64,000 nucleotides of DNA from Heterotrichella gracilis. Its lineage: Eukaryota; Sar; Xanthophyceae; Tribonematales; Xanthonemataceae. The position numbers and the translations under genes are program-made. This document shows, in pieces, positions 10,191 to 21,100 of this stretch. The stretch's first letter is position 1; each line of letters starts with the position of its first letter. The DNA lies in NCBI GenBank assembly GCA_032358255.1, contig JAULBX010001114.1, positions 248,001 through 312,000 on the forward strand. The letters are read 5' to 3'. Under the pieces are notes generated by a model that was not told where the DNA came from, ran no database searches, and was given only the letters and a program-made list of their open reading frames with translations.

Positions 10191-12795
10191 TGAGGCTCCA
10201 GCAGTTGACCAAAGTTCACACACTCGATAAAAAGTGCACACCCATAGTAAAAAAGTGCACTGCTGGTTTTGAGGTATGGCGCCAATCAAACAAGGTCAAA
10301 CAGTGGACGTTCAAAACAAGCGGCTCAGAAGCACAGCTGCCAATGACCTATTGATGGATAAACTTAAAGGTGCGAATGGTCCACACAGTTGGTCAAACAC
10401 GTTGCCTGGGGCTAGCCACAGAGTCTGGCCCCGTGGACGATGCATGAACCCAGGTAAGCTAAGCTATGCACCGATACTCACCAACTACGCCAGTCCTGGC
10501 CAGGGCAAAGCGCTCGCCAGCACCCAGCAAGCAGCCCAGGAATAGGACGACCAAGACCAGCACCCTCACCAGCGGGTGGTCAACAACCTGCACCTTCACT
10601 GGCACCTGCTGTGCCAACATAAACACGTGTGAGCACAGACAGCTCTACTTTGCAGGGCACAAAGCACAGGACAACCAGGCACTGAAGCCTGTTCTTGCAA
10701 CAAACCGTACCATACCGCTCATCAAAGGCAGAGCCTTGGCTTGGCTCTTGCTGGTTGAGGTGCTGGGTGGGTGGGTCTGCACGACATTGCACAGTGGGGA
10801 AAAGTACTGCCTGGGTTGGTCTGCACTGCTGAACACCTGCAAGAAGGCGACCGTAAAATAGTTTTTGCACGAGAGACTGGGCTCCAGGCTACTAACCAGG
10901 GCTCACAAGGGTAACCAATAGGGCCAGTGCTTACCACTGTCAGCTGCGTCTTGTCTTATACTGGTGCTCGTGTGAGTGGCAGGTGTGCCAGCTACCCAGA
11001 AAAGGACTGAATAGTGTTCTCGTCCTTACACCTGCAATACCGTGTTCTTATCATGGGTTGGTGGAACATTACAAGTGTTGCTGCAAGGGGACAGCTCATC
11101 AAATCTTCGTGGCCACCAGGCCACCACCTTACCTCTCGTGGGATACGAAGCGCCACTGCGCAAGCTGGTTGAGCATGGGGGGGCACACAGCCCTCCTGTG
11201 AGGGGTCCTGTTGTGGCCAAGGACATCTTACCACAAGGTTTGACCCCAGGCGTTTCGCGCTTGAGAACACCTGTAGCTGCACCGTGCCAGACTACTAGCT
11301 GTCTAGTATGAAAAAAATGTAACCAGTGTCAAGTAATCAGATGGTGAAGCTCGCTTCGGTGTTCTTCAGCTGATTTGCTTGACTATGGTTACACATTTTT
11401 GATATTGGACAAACTGTAATCTGACAAACTGCAGCTACAGGTATTCTCAAGCGCGAAACGCCTGCTGCTGTTGACATCAAACCTTGCGGTAGCATGTCCT
11501 TGGACGAGGCCTGTAGTACGCGAGTGAACTTGAAGTAGCTGCTAGCTCAAGAAGTTCTGCTGACAAGGAGGTTTGTTCGGTGAAGCTTGCACGCAAACGC
11601 TGTTATCACAATTGCCAACTTCCCAGTGAACAGGCCTCGACTGAGAATAGTCGCTTGCCTGTTCTTCGATCCTCGTGCATGCATGTGCATATATATGATG
11701 TGCATGCATTACGTTGGCTAACCCTAAACCCTGACCTCAAACCCTAATCTCATTGGTCGTACTTTGAAACTGGTAGGCGTGTCCATTGTCGTCATTATAG
11801 ACTTGTTGTATTTGGAAAGAAGGCAGCAGTAGCGGCAATGTTGTGCAAGTTGGCCATCAACCCCCCCCTGGTAGCCGCGAGCAATAGTACAGTTGGCTGT
11901 GTCCGCAGCACTTGCGATCCTTAGCAAACACAGCCACACAACAGAGCGCACGTTGTGCCAGGGCGTGGCTTGGAAGACCATAAGGGCTCCGCACTTAAGG
12001 CATCTTGCTTGCTGGGCGTTGCTGATGCTCTACTGAAACTCTAGCCACTGCTTCCATGGCCGCGATCCCCTAGTCTTTTGCCAGTTGTGGAAAGTTTGTG
12101 TGCCCTTGAAGAAGAAGAAGAAGAAAGAAGGAGAGGACGGCGGCCAAGTGTCTTTGTGTGTTGGAGCATATGCGTGCATGCTCCTTTTGTTCCACGGTAG
12201 GTTTAGGGTTTAGGGTTCAACATGGCAAGTGTCACACGGCACTACACTAGTACTACACGGCATGCATGAACGGGGTTGTAGCCCCTTCAGGATAAATCAA
12301 AAGGGGGTTACCAAGTTGCTTATATTAGATGTTAGAACCATGTGAGGCTTCAAAGTCGCCCTCCCCAGCTTTCAGTCCCACAGACGCCCACAAGCCTTAC
12401 AGTCACCCGACAGACGTGTGTAGACCCTGAGGGGCTCCCCATGGAGCTCGGGCGAGAGGGGGAAAGGTTGCAAGTAGCCGCTCCCATGCAAAGTCATCAT
12501 GCATGAATGGATGTAGAGTCGTGAGTCTAGCTAGGCTGATACCCCATCATCTGATACCCCATCATTTTCTAAGTACCACTGCCAGTGGGCTCTCAACCTT
12601 CGCCCTGCTCCCCCCACATTCCCTCCCCACCCAAAAACTCTACCCATCTCTAAAAGTGCCACACACCTCAAGGTGGGTGTGCACCACCGCAACTCACAAT
12701 TTAGCTAACCTCCACCAGGTGCCACAAACTTCTACCAGGGGTGTGTCCTCACAAGTCTCGAACGGGCGCCATGTGGGCCAGCCACCCCCACTCCC
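10191..12795. other. Gene-poor stretch with a foldback repeat and telomere-like tracts
   Basis: Apart from the possible leader exon near 10645-10725, no exon is supported. It holds the long inverted repeat listed separately, a degenerate CCCTAAA tract near 11720-11750, a GAA-rich microsatellite at about 12108-12131, and a short TTTAGGG tract at about 12195-12216. Confidence 0.5.
11216..11508. repeat. Long foldback inverted repeat, about 290 bp
   Basis: Left arm about 11216-11340 pairs with right arm about 11370-11508. The best block is 34 bp (11248-11281 against 11429-11462) with one mismatch: AGGCGTTTCGCGCTTGAGAA on the left and its complement on the right. An inner block (AAAATGTAACCAGTGTCAAG against CTTGACTATGGTTACACATTTT) and an outer block (AAGGTTTGA, CAAGGACAT) also pair. 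The loop is about 29 bp. It carries no ORF. It could be a foldback MITE or a hairpin small-RNA precursor; the sequence alone does not decide. Confidence 0.75.
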
Positions 12796-15700
12796 TCACA
12801 CCCTGTCCCTCCCCTGCACCCCCTCCACCCCCTTGAGGGCAAAGTCGATGACCAGCTGGTTGAACAGCTCCGGCAGCTCGATGTACAGCCAGTGGTTGCC
12901 CTCGCTGAAGTACACCTGGACCACACAGGGTAGGGTTTAGGGTTTAGGGTTTTAGGTTTTAGGGGTGCCCTAGCTGAAGCGCACCTGGAGCACACAGGGA
13001 ACTGGGTGTAGGGTGTAGGGTGTAGGGTTTAGGGTTGCCCTTGCTGAAGTACACCTGGAGCACACAGGGAACTGGGTGTAAGGTTTAAGGTTTTAAGGTT
13101 TAGGGTTGCCCTGCTGAAGTACACCTGGAGCACACAGGGAACTGGGTTTAGGGTTTTAGGGTTTATGGTTGCCCTAGCTGAAGCACACGTGGACCACACA
13201 GGGAACTGGGTGTAGGGTCTAGGGTTTCAGGGTTTAGGGTTTAGGTTCAACGCTGAAGTACACCTGGAGCACACAGGGAACACTGGGTGGGCGAGCGGGA
13301 CAGAGCACAGGGCACACTGGGCGGCGTAGCAGCACAAACTCCCAGCGGTTGATTGTGTGGGCATAGGGTTTATTGGAGATTCATTTCCATGTCCAATGCA
13401 ATAGCTCAGATTTGAAGCAGCATTGTCATGAGCTGATTGGGTAGTGCTTGTGGCATGCTGTAGGCAATTTGTATCAAAGGGGCAATAATTCAACTTTGAC
13501 TGATTTGCAAGCGTTTCCTTGCATTGCCAAACGCATGCTCGGGTTGTCGATGGCTATGACAATGCTTGTCAATGGAGGGATAAATACAGATGATGGGTTC
13601 CCGTGCCCAGGGCGCAGCATTTGGGTGGCAGCACCCTGCTTCAGAAAAACACGTGTGCACTATGCAAATGCTGTATTTTCTTTGTATCGGGGGCTCCCTG
13701 CCCTTGCCTACCCTACCAGGGTTTAGGGTTTAGGGTTGTCCTCTTACCGTGTGGCAGTTGGGTATGAGCCTGCCCACCTCGGCGCATCCCTCCCAGGGGA
13801 ACACGTTACTCTTCATGCCCACAAGGTTGAGGCAGGGTAGGGTGATGCGGGGCAGGAGCGGCCGCCAGTCCAGCTGACAGCGGGGGAGGGAGGATGGGTT
13901 TACGACCAGGTGTATGGAAAATATGGGGGGGGGGGAGGGGGGCAACAGGAGAATATACATATTACAGATGGTGATATGCTCCAGCCCTCTTGACAAGATA
14001 GCTTGAAACTAAGCATGCCCCATGTGAGTTGCATCCAACATCACGGTTGGATGGCCGCACATCATGCACTCCTGTCTTTTGCTGCATGCGCACTGGGCGC
14101 TGACATGCACACAGTGTGCCACACACACACGCTCCTTTACGCTGTCATTACTGATGGCGGCGTACCACAGTCGCCCAAATAAACACCGAAATCGTGTGGC
14201 CTGCCGTCATCCCACACCCTCCCATGTTTATCCCTTCATCCGCTTGATGCAATGAGGTCAAGATATGGTACTGTACCTGCGTGTGATCGGCCATGAGCTT
14301 GCCCAAATGATCTGGGTGGAGCTTGGTTGTCTCCGCCATCAGCTCCTTCACCTGGCTCCAAGACACGGGGGCGCCGCCGCTGTGGGACATGCACGCCCTG
14401 CAAGGGGGGGAAGGAGGGGGGTCAGGAGTGGCGCAGGTCAGATGCGGCGCAGGGTTTCAAAAGTGGAGCTGCGTGGAAGGGTGGGGTTTTCTAGGGCCAA
14501 GTAGGGTTTGGCTTGGTGATCAGGAGCAGCGCAGGATCCAATGGTCAAGATAAGATTTGACAAAGTCTGTAACGCAGACCATCAACTGGCTATGCAGCAC
14601 CAGGTAAATTTGACTTGCTTATTACCAAATTTACCAGATTTATTTGCTTTTTACAAGATAATTAATGTAGTCATTGTTATTCCACTGACCACAAACCACT
14701 ACATCAACCTCACCTTGTCAGCGCAGAACCAAATTGGTCGGAATATACTTATATTACTTTCGTTTTGCTATCCATTAAATTGATGGCACAACTACTTATT
14801 ATCACCTGACTGTGTCCAGCGCTGCCCCGGGTAGGTCGAACTTGAGCTTGCACTGCAGTCGGGCAAGTGTGACACTATCGTAGCACCCCTTGGACCCTAT
14901 GGTCCAATCCTCGGCGTTGTTCTGCAGGGGTGCCTGCAGCAGTATTTCACATTGGGCTGTCAAGACATAAACGCAACTTTCTTACAATCTTAATTTCACA
15001 GCCTGATCAGCAATCATCTATGTACAGCTTCGTCATGGCGGGCCTTCCACCGTGTCCTAAATTACCCTACAACCATGCACACCAAATAGCTGCGCTTTCT
15101 AGCCACAACGCCTGCTGGGCGAGTGCCAAACCCTACCGAAGCCCTCCCCCCACCTTCCCCCAAACCCCGCCCCCACCTGATCCACGAATACTGCCCCCCG
15201 CAATCGCCCCTCCCCAAAAAGCTCAATGTAGGACCAAATGACCGCCGCCCCCATGGAGGTGCCTAATAGGATGACGTCATCAAGCTCCAGGCTGGACAGG
15301 AAGTCTGCCACGTCAGCAGCCAGCCGCGCCACATGGAAACCCTGCGAGAGGGTTTTTGCTACGGCTGAGGAGTGGGCAACGAGGTTTTTGGGTGTACTCT
15401 TCTGGGGGAGGGAGGGCAAGGAGTGAAGCTGGGGATGGGACAGGGTACGTGTGGGGATGATAATCATGGAAAGCAGATGCTGTACATGACATCTGAAAGG
15501 GTTCCAATAGGGTTTAGGTAGGGTTTTCCGCGCACCCATTCTGGCTTGTCCGACTCCCCGTGGAAGCGCAGGTCCAGTCGGTACACCTGGCACTGCTTGG
15601 CCAAACCCTATAGGGTGCACACAAGGGTTATCAAAGAGCCACCTAGGGTTTTTAGCGCAAGGTGCTCTTTATGCTCAGGCAGCAACGTGATAACTCTCCC

Positions 15701-16882
15701 AAAATGAGGGTTTTTGAAAGTTGGGGACCAAGCTGCTTGGCGCCGCATGTTTTAGTCTGACTGCTACCCTGGCTGCACTAATGGAATGCATGAACATTAC
15801 AGATTGATGCACGGACGGCTCTGTAACTTGCAGTGTACCCGCCCGCGTGGCTGCCTGCGCCGCACATTGTGCTTTCCTGAAGCTTTTAAGTGGGTCTTCA
15901 CAAGCACATTGGACGAGCCATGTATGCATCCAACCCATGCTGGGTTTGCAGACAGATGCAGCCATCCACATGCGGTACATGCCATGCACCCCTGCCCTTT
16001 GCAAGCAACATACATGCGGCAGCCTCACGCACACCTCTGCCGGTAAAATCCTTCCTCGTGCATGTATGCCACTGGCCACCAGGGTTATCCACCCTACTCG
16101 CACTGTATGTGTGCAACCCTTCATCTCAAACCCTACAGTTAAGTCCACCTCCTTGCTCAAATCCCTGAGGGGGTATGTGCAAAACACTTCTGGAAACCCT
16201 AAAGGTGCTCACCGACACGTTCAGGTCAAAGTAGTTGCGGCTGCCGCTCCAACCTGGACCCGGGGGGGGGACGCAAACGATCAGAAGCGGGGAGTGGGCT
16301 GTGCAAGTGGGGTCGATGCAGGTGTTTACACTCCGATGCAGCAGGTGTGCAAGTGGGCTGTGCATGCAATGGGGGGTTGCGGGAGGCTAGGGTTTAGGGT
16401 TTAGGGTTTAGGGTAAACCATCCGATGCAACAGGTGCAGGTGGCCTTATTTAATAGCACTTTGCCTAAGACTCTTTGCATACAACACCGCGATGCATCAA
16501 GTAAGACTCTATAGCTTAGGATGTTGAAGCCAAAGCTGCGCTCGCACACCGTACAGCAGCACCGGCACAGGGCTTTACTCCCCAAATTAGGGTCTTGAAT
16601 TAGGGTTTAGGGTTTTGACTCCCACAGGTGTCCACGCACCGTGCAGCAGCACCAGCACAGGGCTTTACTCCCCAAATTAGGGTCTTGAAGTAGGGTTTAG
16701 GGTTTTGAGCCCACAGCATGCGTACGCACCGTGCAGCAGCACCAGCACAGGCCCCTTGCTCCCCCGTTTGTCGTACGCCAGCTGCACCCCGTCGTTTGTG
16801 GTCACAACCCCAGTGGCGTGGGAGGCTACGGGGGAGGTGGAGGGGGTGGGGGCGGCGGCTTCCGCCTTGACGGGGCGCCGAT
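12796..16882 (-). CDS. Alpha/beta hydrolase fold enzyme (first exon not found)
   Basis: Eight minus-strand exons keep phase throughout: 16882-16730, 16253-16213, 15586-15536, 15341-15177, 14933-14806, 14397-14277, 13873-13748 and 12915-12796 (stop). In order they give the first strands and oxyanion loop (GPVLVLLHG), GWSGSRNYFDLNV, LDLRFHGESDKPEW, the nucleophile elbow GTSMG inside LDDVILLGTSMGAAVIW, a cap region, the late strand NLVGMKSNVFPWEG, and the His motif EGNHWLYIELPELFNQL. These are hallmarks of small-molecule alpha/beta hydrolases, with Ser and His visible and the acid residue not clear. The substrate is unknown. An upstream exon with the start codon and perhaps a transit peptide should lie beyond 16882 but was not identified. 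Both the exon ending in LLHG and the last exon have decayed copies of their edges in adjacent introns. Confidence 0.8.
12915..13275. repeat. Minisatellite of last-exon acceptor copies with telomere-like spacers
   Basis: The real acceptor and first codons of the hydrolase's last exon (TCCAG then GTGTACTTCAGC on the minus strand) recur five more times at about 70-bp steps (near 12975, 13045, 13113, 13180 and 13253). Each copy is followed on the minus strand by a degenerate CCCTAAA tract instead of exon sequence. All lie in the intron just upstream of the exon, so each is a decoy 3' splice site. Confidence 0.85.
13929..13946. repeat. Short poly-G tract in a hydrolase intron
   Basis: A run of about 10 G followed by further G-rich sequence lies in intron 6 of the alpha/beta hydrolase. 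It is a simple-sequence tract with no other feature seen. Confidence 0.6.
16388..16414. repeat. Interstitial telomere-like tract (TTTAGGG)n
   Basis: About three and a half perfect TTTAGGG units lie in intron 1 of the alpha/beta hydrolase gene. It is one of the cleanest of some twenty such tracts in the window. Others lie near 11720, 12200, 12930-13260, 13720, 15500, 19265, 20985, 21195, 24550, 27670, 45825, 51868, 58690 and 59000. Confidence 0.85.
16557..16775. repeat. Three tandem copies of an exon 3' edge with donor (alpha/beta hydrolase)
   Basis: On the minus strand the block CTGGTGCTGCTGCACGGTGC (exon end VLVLLHG plus donor) occurs at the real exon end near 16730 and again near 16640 and 16557, at steps of about 90 bp. 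AAAACCCTAAACCCTA and ACCCTAATTTGGGGAGTAAA fill the space between copies. The two downstream copies keep a GT or near-GT after the exon-like block. Confidence 0.82.
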
Positions 16883-18180
16883 CTGCGGGCAAGCAAAGAC
16901 AAACCCTTTAGGGTAATGCACCCGGCAGGGTGTGTGGTAATTCTAAAACCCTTTATAACAATACGCCTAAGCCCTTTCAGGGTATGCACCTGCACCTTTC
17001 AGGATATGTGCTTAAATTCTTCAGGGTAGGCGCCTAGACCCATCAGGGTATGTGCTGGGAACCTGCAGGGTATGTGATTAAACCCTTCAGGGTATCTGAC
17101 CATTGCACTTGTTGAACCTAATACATGCAAGTGGCGTATGTTGCAGCAGGCGAGGAGGTTTGGGTCCAAGCGTTTGCACAGTATATGCCCCTGTATTCGG
17201 TGTTGGACCGGCTCTTGTAGACCCAATGTGCACCCTTGTCAGTACAACACAGATCTACAGGCCAGGGCTCTGGTTCACCAGTGGTGAGTACACAGATCAA
17301 TATGGGGGTCAGTCATGGTCCTGCAGACCAATACGGGGTGTGCCACCCCCGGCTAAAGCTTTTGCAACTGCACTGAACGCACGTTGACAGACGGAATGTG
17401 AACAACAAGGGGAGCAACGCGGGCAGGAACCTGACTCCCGCATGCATGCAGTGCCCACAGTCCAACAATGCATGCATATGCCCACAGTGCAACAAGGCAA
17501 AGCACGGCAAGGATTCCGTCAGTGCCGTACCTCCAGCGCACGCGGATAGCATCGAAAGGGGTGCCTTTGCTCCGATATCAACCAGAAGGTGTCTGTGAAG
17601 ACCTGTATTCAGTTGCAGGCAGCGACCACTCGGACTAAGGCATGTGAGCTGTCCAGGACTTTGCAGGTGCCACGGTAGCTATGCAAGGAACGGGGTCCCC
17701 AGCTTATCAGCGTGCAGATCATACACTCATCAGGCCAGGTCGTCCTACTGAGTGATAAGCCACGGCGTTGTGTGTTGGGGCCATGGCCAAAGGATTTTCA
17801 AACTGCGGGGATGCATTCGGCCACCAAGGCACGTTTGTTTATTTTATTTGTAATTTTAATTTATTTTCTTTGTTTTTGAAAAGGCAAGTGCAAAGGCAAC
17901 AGTAGGTTCACGGCGACAATGCCACAGCCCATAATTTACTAGGTACATGTTGGTCTGTTTAATAAAATTGTGTGCATCAAAACCCTCAAAAATACGTTGC
18001 AACAGTTCAACTCCAAAAGTTCTCCAGTCCGGGTGACGGGGTACTCAGTGGGCTACAGCCCTGGGCTCAGGGTTTCTTATGAAACCCTATCAAGCCAGCT
18101 ACACACATGGCGTTCTGCATTCTACTACCAGGTATGGCTCAGACAATGTTGCAATGTGGGGCACCTCCCAACCCCCACCC
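16883..18180. other. Intergenic stretch with a short minisatellite
   Basis: About 16975-17095 holds five to six imperfect 22-28 bp units around TTCAGGGTATGTG. The first exon of the alpha/beta hydrolase should lie here; a leader-like frame around 17330-17400 on the minus strand was noted but is unproven. Around 17820-17880 there is a T-rich patch. Confidence 0.5.
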
Positions 18181-21100
18181 CTACACTTGCGCCAGCTGCC
18201 ACACGCGCACCACCCCCGCCCCCACCAGCCACACCGCCAGCCCCACCCTCGCCACCCACACCACCCACAGCCCCTGCACCACCCCCTGCGCCACCCACAT
18301 CAGCGGTGCAAACACCACCACACACCCCACCGCCGCCGCGGCGCACATGAACCGAAACTCGTGCGCGGCAAAAAGCAGTCCATTTACCACATATAATGCT
18401 GACATGATCCCCTGGTGGGCCACTGCCAGGGTCCAGATGTGATTCTGGGCGAGCAAGGTGAGGACGGTAGGGTTGGTTGTGAATAGGTGGACGAGGGGGG
18501 TGCGCGCGGCCAGCAGGGCGGTGGTGGTGGCGGCGATCAAGGGGAGGAGGATATGACACAGATTGGAGAGGAGGGTTCGCAGCTCCCTGCAGGGGGGGGG
18601 GGGAGGAGGGGCTAGGGTGTGACAAGGGTTTTGGTGGTGGCGCTGGTCAAGGGGAGGAGGATATGGCACAGGTTGGAGAGGAGGGTGTGTAACTCCCTGC
18701 AGGGGTGGGCGGGTTGGGATGGGGCGTTAGGGTGTTTACAAGGGTTTTGCCAGGGGTAGACATCATGTTGACGCCCACGGGATTTGAGCAATCTGGCATT
18801 TTTACCATAAAGGGTGCATCAATTATTGTTTGATTATGGCCCTTAGATGACGATTGGGGCGCTTGCGTGTCATAAGGGTTAGGGGAGGAATATTATGAAC
18901 ACGCTTACATGCAACAGCTCATCAGCACGGCACACCATAGTGATGTACCCCCAACCACATCATTAAATAAAAATAATTGATAAAAATGTCAGATCTGCCT
19001 CATCGAGGAGCAATGCTAGCAAGACAGTACCCAGGACCTACAAAACCCTCGGCCCCTACATTACAAGGTTTGTGGGTGTGCGGCCTCACCTCTGTGCGCT
19101 GTGATATTCCTGCCTATCCCGCCTGCACAGCATCCCTGGGATGGGGTGGCCAGCCCCCGCACCGCTCGCCCTAGTAGGGTTTGCTGCCTGCAGGCGGCCA
19201 AACAGGCGGCTGGCGAGCACCAAAGCAGCCACCTGCAGCAGGGCGTCGGGTGCATGTTACTGTATAGGGTATAGGGTTTTAGGGTTTAAGGTTGGTAGTC
19301 AATGCTGAAGCAGGGCTTGGGGTGTGCAATACCTCAAAATCCCTTTGCTCAGGATTCAGTCTTGCATGTAAACTACTTGGCTAGAATCGATTACTTCAAA
19401 CAAGATTATTGCTGCATATTGAGAGCAATGAATGCAGCCGTAGCCCAATGGTCCCTCATCCATAGCAACAATAGCCCTGACCAAAGGCTGTCACCTGTTA
19501 AGATCTCGTTTCACCGAAATGAATTTGGGAGTTGAGTGGGGTTTTTCTTTTGTCACCAAGCGCTCCAGAGTCAAAACCCTAAACCTTGTCAGTAAGCGCT
19601 GCCACGGGTAATGAACAGCCTCACTTCTTGCCAAAAAAGAGAACCTGGATGAGATGCAAGAGCAATGGGCCTACATTCATCAGGAACCCTAAACTCTACA
19701 CCCTACACCCTACACTCACCTGGAACCCATCCGCCACATGCGACATGTGGCCTCAGCCGCAATGTGGTACGCAGCCAGGGGCGCGGTGCCCAGGCGACCA
19801 GCGGCAGCCACACCAACAAGCACACAGCCCTGTAGGGAAACCACTAAATGTTGAAACCAGTTGAATGTTATCATGAATAAAGTGCAATATCTGCATTTCA
19901 AGCCTCCTGTTGTGCTGCAGCATGCACACCCTTTCCAATGCACGTCCACTGGGGAGGGACGGCCTCCCTCCATGATTACCCCTCCCCACCTTCATCACCA
20001 TGTGCACCTCTACCCCTTGCCCCCACCTCCCTCCCCACCCCGCACCTGCACGACCACCGCCCTGAGCAGCAGGTACCAGGCGTCCACCACAAACCCCACG
20101 CGATCCACCCATGCGCCACCTGGACCCATGTGACTGCCACCTGGCGCATGCACAGCGCTGCAGCTGTCGCCCCCCCCAGCCAGTGGCGGGTGGGTTTCGC
20201 TCGCTGCCGACTCCAGCTTGCCACGTGGCATGCCGCCAGGTGGCAACGCGTGGATGATCACCAGGGGTTGCATGTGTTTGGGCAGTCCGATGAGGTGTGG
20301 CGGGTTGAGGGGATAGGCTGTGGGGATGGTGGCAGGGGAGTGCAGCGGCTGGAAGTGGTTCCCTCCCCAGTTGAAGAAGTTGCTGTCCCCAAGAGATTCA
20401 CTGTCAATGACACAACCTACATGGGCAGAGGGCAAGCGGGGCCCAGGTGTGGGATCCGACCCTGCTGGGGAGGGAAACATGGTGCCAGGTGGCGAACTAG
20501 GAGCAAGTCCATGTGCAGCTCCATGTGGGTCATGTGACTGCTCCCACGCCAGGCTGTCCTCCCCACACGCCTCCTCCAGGGCAGAGCTGTGCTGCAGGGG
20601 GAGTACTGGGTCGCTGCAGGGGTCGGCGTGGGTAGCCAGGAGGGCTCGGTATAACTTGAGTTGACTGGGAGCCAGCAGGCGCACGCACACCAGGCCTGCA
20701 GGGGAGCAGGGGAGGCATGATATGAATTGGTGCCCCAAAATAATGACCGAGCACTGTACAAAGCTGGAGTGCACATAGAACAAACCCATCCAACAACCAA
20801 TGCAGCAAAGCAGCTCCCAGGTGCCCCATGGTGAAGGAAATAGTGGATAGGAAAGCAGTGCCTTTCTTGTTACCCAATGTGCCTATGTACAGACAGGTTG
20901 CGTGGTTTTTGTTTTTTTATTACTTAATCACCTGTGGCCCTAGGTGCCCCAACCTGCTGCCAGGCTGGCGCCGGACGCCACCACCAAAAACCCTAACCCT
21001 AAAACCCCAGACCCTCACCTGCTGCCAGGCTGGTGCCTGACGCCACCATGTTGGCCACCCCCACCGCCACTAGCGAGGGCCCCATGTGCGTGCGTGTCAT

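Noticed and set aside
16388-16414. TTTAGGG repeats as a true chromosome end
   Set aside because: Tracts are short, degenerate and in both orientations, with single-copy genes on both sides; they are interstitial.
18079-18442. Plus-strand Pro/His-rich frames
   Set aside because: They lie opposite the last MATE exon, which has hydrophobic helices and a matching acceptor.
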